A stretch of 13,688 nucleotides of DNA from NCBI GenBank assembly GCA_021785155.1, contig JAJYGE010000569.1:1-13688 (forward strand), given 5' to 3'. Position numbers and translations under genes: made by a program. The DNA is from Planctomycetota bacterium. GTDB taxonomy: Bacteria > Planctomycetota > Phycisphaerae > WQYP01. The first letter of the stretch is position 1, and every line of letters begins with the position of its first letter. The notes beneath the pieces were generated by a model. The model had not been told where the DNA came from and ran no database searches. It saw nothing but the letters and a program-made list of their open reading frames with translations. This document shows, piece after piece, positions 12,442 to 13,688 of this stretch.

Positions 12442-13401
12442 ATGCGCACCGATGCCAAAGTTGGTTTGGTCGCGGTACTGATCCTAGTTGTACTAGTTAT
12501 CATTTACTTTGCGTTCCATAATTCGTCCAGCCGTACCGAAGAAAACAATGTCCTGCCGAGCGCGCAGCCCGCGCTGGTGGAATCCCCCAATGTACCGGGA
12601 TCCAGTTCGGTGCCGCCGGCGTTGACACAGCCCAGCCAAACCCAGCCGGGACTCATTACCCTGCCGACGATCCCCGCCACATCCATGCCCGCCACCATGC
12701 CGGGCCTGGCGGATCAGACCACGACTACCATGCCGGCACCGGCGATGAATCAGAATGTAGCCCCATCGGCCAATACCGGCCCGACGGCGGGTGCGGCTAA
12801 TTCCAACGCCGCACTGTCGCTGAATAATACGGCAGTCCCCCAGACGGATAACAGCGCAAACAGCAGCGGCTCCGCCGGTAATGCCAACAGCAATGCCTCG
12901 CTGAATTTTCCGCCGGTGAGTACCGGAAGTTCCGGCACCACGTCAACAGCGTTGCGAACGCGTCATCATTACGGTCGCACACTTACGCTTTCCGCGCCAC
13001 ACAGCGGTATTTATATTGTCCGCAAGGGCGATACGCTCGCCGCGATATCCACTCGCATTTATGGCAGCTTACGCATGATTCATGCTCTTGAACGGGCGAA
13101 TCCAGGTCTGGATCCGCGGCGGATGCGCATTGGGCAAAAAATTCGGCTGCCGCGCCACGGCAGTGCCACACTGGCAACCAGATATCATCGTTCCCATCTG
13201 CGGCATCACGCCTACGCTTCGTCATCTCATGGCGGCCAGATGTATGTTGTTCGATCCGGTGAAGACTTGTATGACATCGCCCGAAAATTTTATCACAATG
13301 GTGGCATGTGGAAGAAAATTTACAACGCCAATCGCCGCACCATTGGACCACGTCCCAATGACCTGCGCGCCGGCGAGAGAATCGTAATTCCCGCAAGGTA
13401 A
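12442..13401 (+). CDS. Membrane-anchored protein with two LysM domains
   Basis: A 319-residue protein with a short cytoplasmic start and one membrane helix (about 7-25, VGLVAVLILVVLVIIYFAF). A long low-complexity linker (about 27-185) rich in Ser, Thr, Asn, Ala and Pro follows. Two LysM modules, which bind N-acetylglucosamine-containing glycans such as peptidoglycan, lie at 189-237 (YIVRKGDTLAAISTRIYG to IGQKIRLPR) and 267-317 (YVVRSGEDLYDIARKFYH to AGERIVIPA). A His/Arg-rich stretch (247-264) joins them. No catalytic domain is present, so it probably tethers the membrane to the wall. GGGAG lies 7 nt before the ATG. The gene is divergent from rhaB. Confidence 0.88.
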   Translation: MRTDAKVGLVAVLILVVLVIIYFAFHNSSSRTEENNVLPSAQPALVESPNVPGSSSVPPALTQPSQTQPGLITLPTIPATSMPATMPGLADQTTTTMPAPAMNQNVAPSANTGPTAGAANSNAALSLNNTAVPQTDNSANSSGSAGNANSNASLNFPPVSTGSSGTTSTALRTRHHYGRTLTLSAPHSGIYIVRKGDTLAAISTRIYGSLRMIHALERANPGLDPRRMRIGQKIRLPRHGSATLATRYHRSHLRHHAYASSSHGGQMYVVRSGEDLYDIARKFYHNGGMWKKIYNANRRTIGPRPNDLRAGERIVIPAR

Positions 13402-13517
13402 AGCATCGCGACAAAATAACGTGAGCAATTGTGGCGCGGGAATTTTGGCCGGCGGCAACGGGCTCGCAAGACGCATATCCGCACGGGTTTTGCAATTACT
13501 GCCCTGTCACGCCTAAG

Positions 13518-13534
13518 TATTAGCATTTATTAGC
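13518..13534. repeat. Short direct repeat in the 13402-13575 gap
   Basis: TATTAGC occurs at 13518-13524 and 13528-13534, 10 bp apart. The rest of the gap after the LysM gene shows no gene, terminator or promoter that I can support. Confidence 0.3.
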
Positions 13535-13575
13535 CGGGGCCCTAGTAGTGTGATTCCAAAATAACATATCAATAT

Positions 13576-13688
13576 TTATGGGGGCGTAACCGTGTCGAGT
13601 CGATACTTCCACCGGAATACAACGGGCGTCGTGTTTATCTCTTGCAGGTATTGGAGAATTCGAGCCTTGAGTTCGGCCTTTCCGGTCA
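13576..13688 (-). CDS. Partial unidentified protein, C-terminal end
   Basis: On the minus strand an open frame enters at the right edge and stops at TAA (13576-13578). The visible 37 residues start TGKAELKARILQYLQEIN, which looks like a charged helix, and continue TPVVFRWKYRLDTVTPP. The codon cut by the edge ends in TG, so an ATG start is possible; the gene would then be a 38-residue protein rather than the end of a longer one. I do not recognise the family. The plus strand is also open here, with a less protein-like translation. Confidence 0.45.
   Translation of the reverse strand, partial: TGKAELKARILQYLQEINTTPVVFRWKYRLDTVTPP

Noticed and set aside
1..13688. Search for CRISPR arrays, transposases, phage genes, toxin-antitoxin pairs or a defence island
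   Set aside because: No repeat-spacer pattern, transposase motif, terminal repeat or defence-type domain was seen; the genes are core or envelope functions.

Overview
The window is ordinary chromosomal DNA of moderate GC content from a Gram-negative-type bacterium. It has no transposase, phage gene, CRISPR array, tRNA or rRNA. The best guess for the host is a planctomycete-like bacterium, perhaps Phycisphaerae. This is inferred from the mix of an ECF sigma factor trio, a bS21 with an extended tail, a Tat-type lipoprotein, a LysM protein with a Ser/Thr/Asn-rich linker, and scattered single genes that usually sit in operons elsewhere. No rRNA or phylogenetic marker was compared, so the assignment is tentative.

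Layout. 1-694: a possible gene end at the edge, then a DUF2127-like membrane protein (+). 695-1078: a long gap between convergent genes holding a possible folded RNA. 1079-1324: ribosomal protein bS21 (-). 1325-1610: a divergent regulatory region with a -10 element and a strong 13-bp hairpin. 1611-3438: a (+) operon of ECF sigma factor, single-pass membrane protein (candidate anti-sigma factor with a zinc-less ZAS-like N-terminus) and a secreted coiled-coil protein. 3453-5250: an HU/IHF protein behind a near-consensus promoter, then a stand-alone bioF-like gene (+). 5285-6864: a NifU C-terminal-type Fe-S protein and a membrane-anchored SGNH hydrolase (both -). 6865-7394: a 530-bp divergent gap that appears to encode a roughly 300-nt non-coding RNA with its own promoter and terminator, followed by the amidase promoter. 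7395-8279: a Tat-exported, lipid-anchored peptidoglycan amidase (+). 8403-12150: prfC (RF3), aroK and rhaB, all (-); rhaB and aroK are 21 nt apart. 12151-12441: a divergent regulatory region with facing promoters, direct repeats and a palindrome. 12442-13401: a membrane-anchored protein with two LysM domains (+). 13576-13688: the end of an unidentified (-) gene that runs off the window.

How the genes fit together. The sigma trio looks like a signal-responsive regulator: a cytoplasmic sigma factor, an inner-membrane partner and an exported partner. Three envelope genes (SGNH hydrolase, amidase, LysM protein) may act on cell wall or polysaccharide, but nothing in the sequence links them in one pathway. 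RF3, shikimate kinase and rhamnulokinase are unrelated housekeeping or catabolic functions sharing a strand. The most interesting unexplained signal is the structured intergenic region 6899-7198. The sigma trio and the folded segment at 701-900 come next. All start choices, promoters and RNA folds were read by eye, without database search or folding software.
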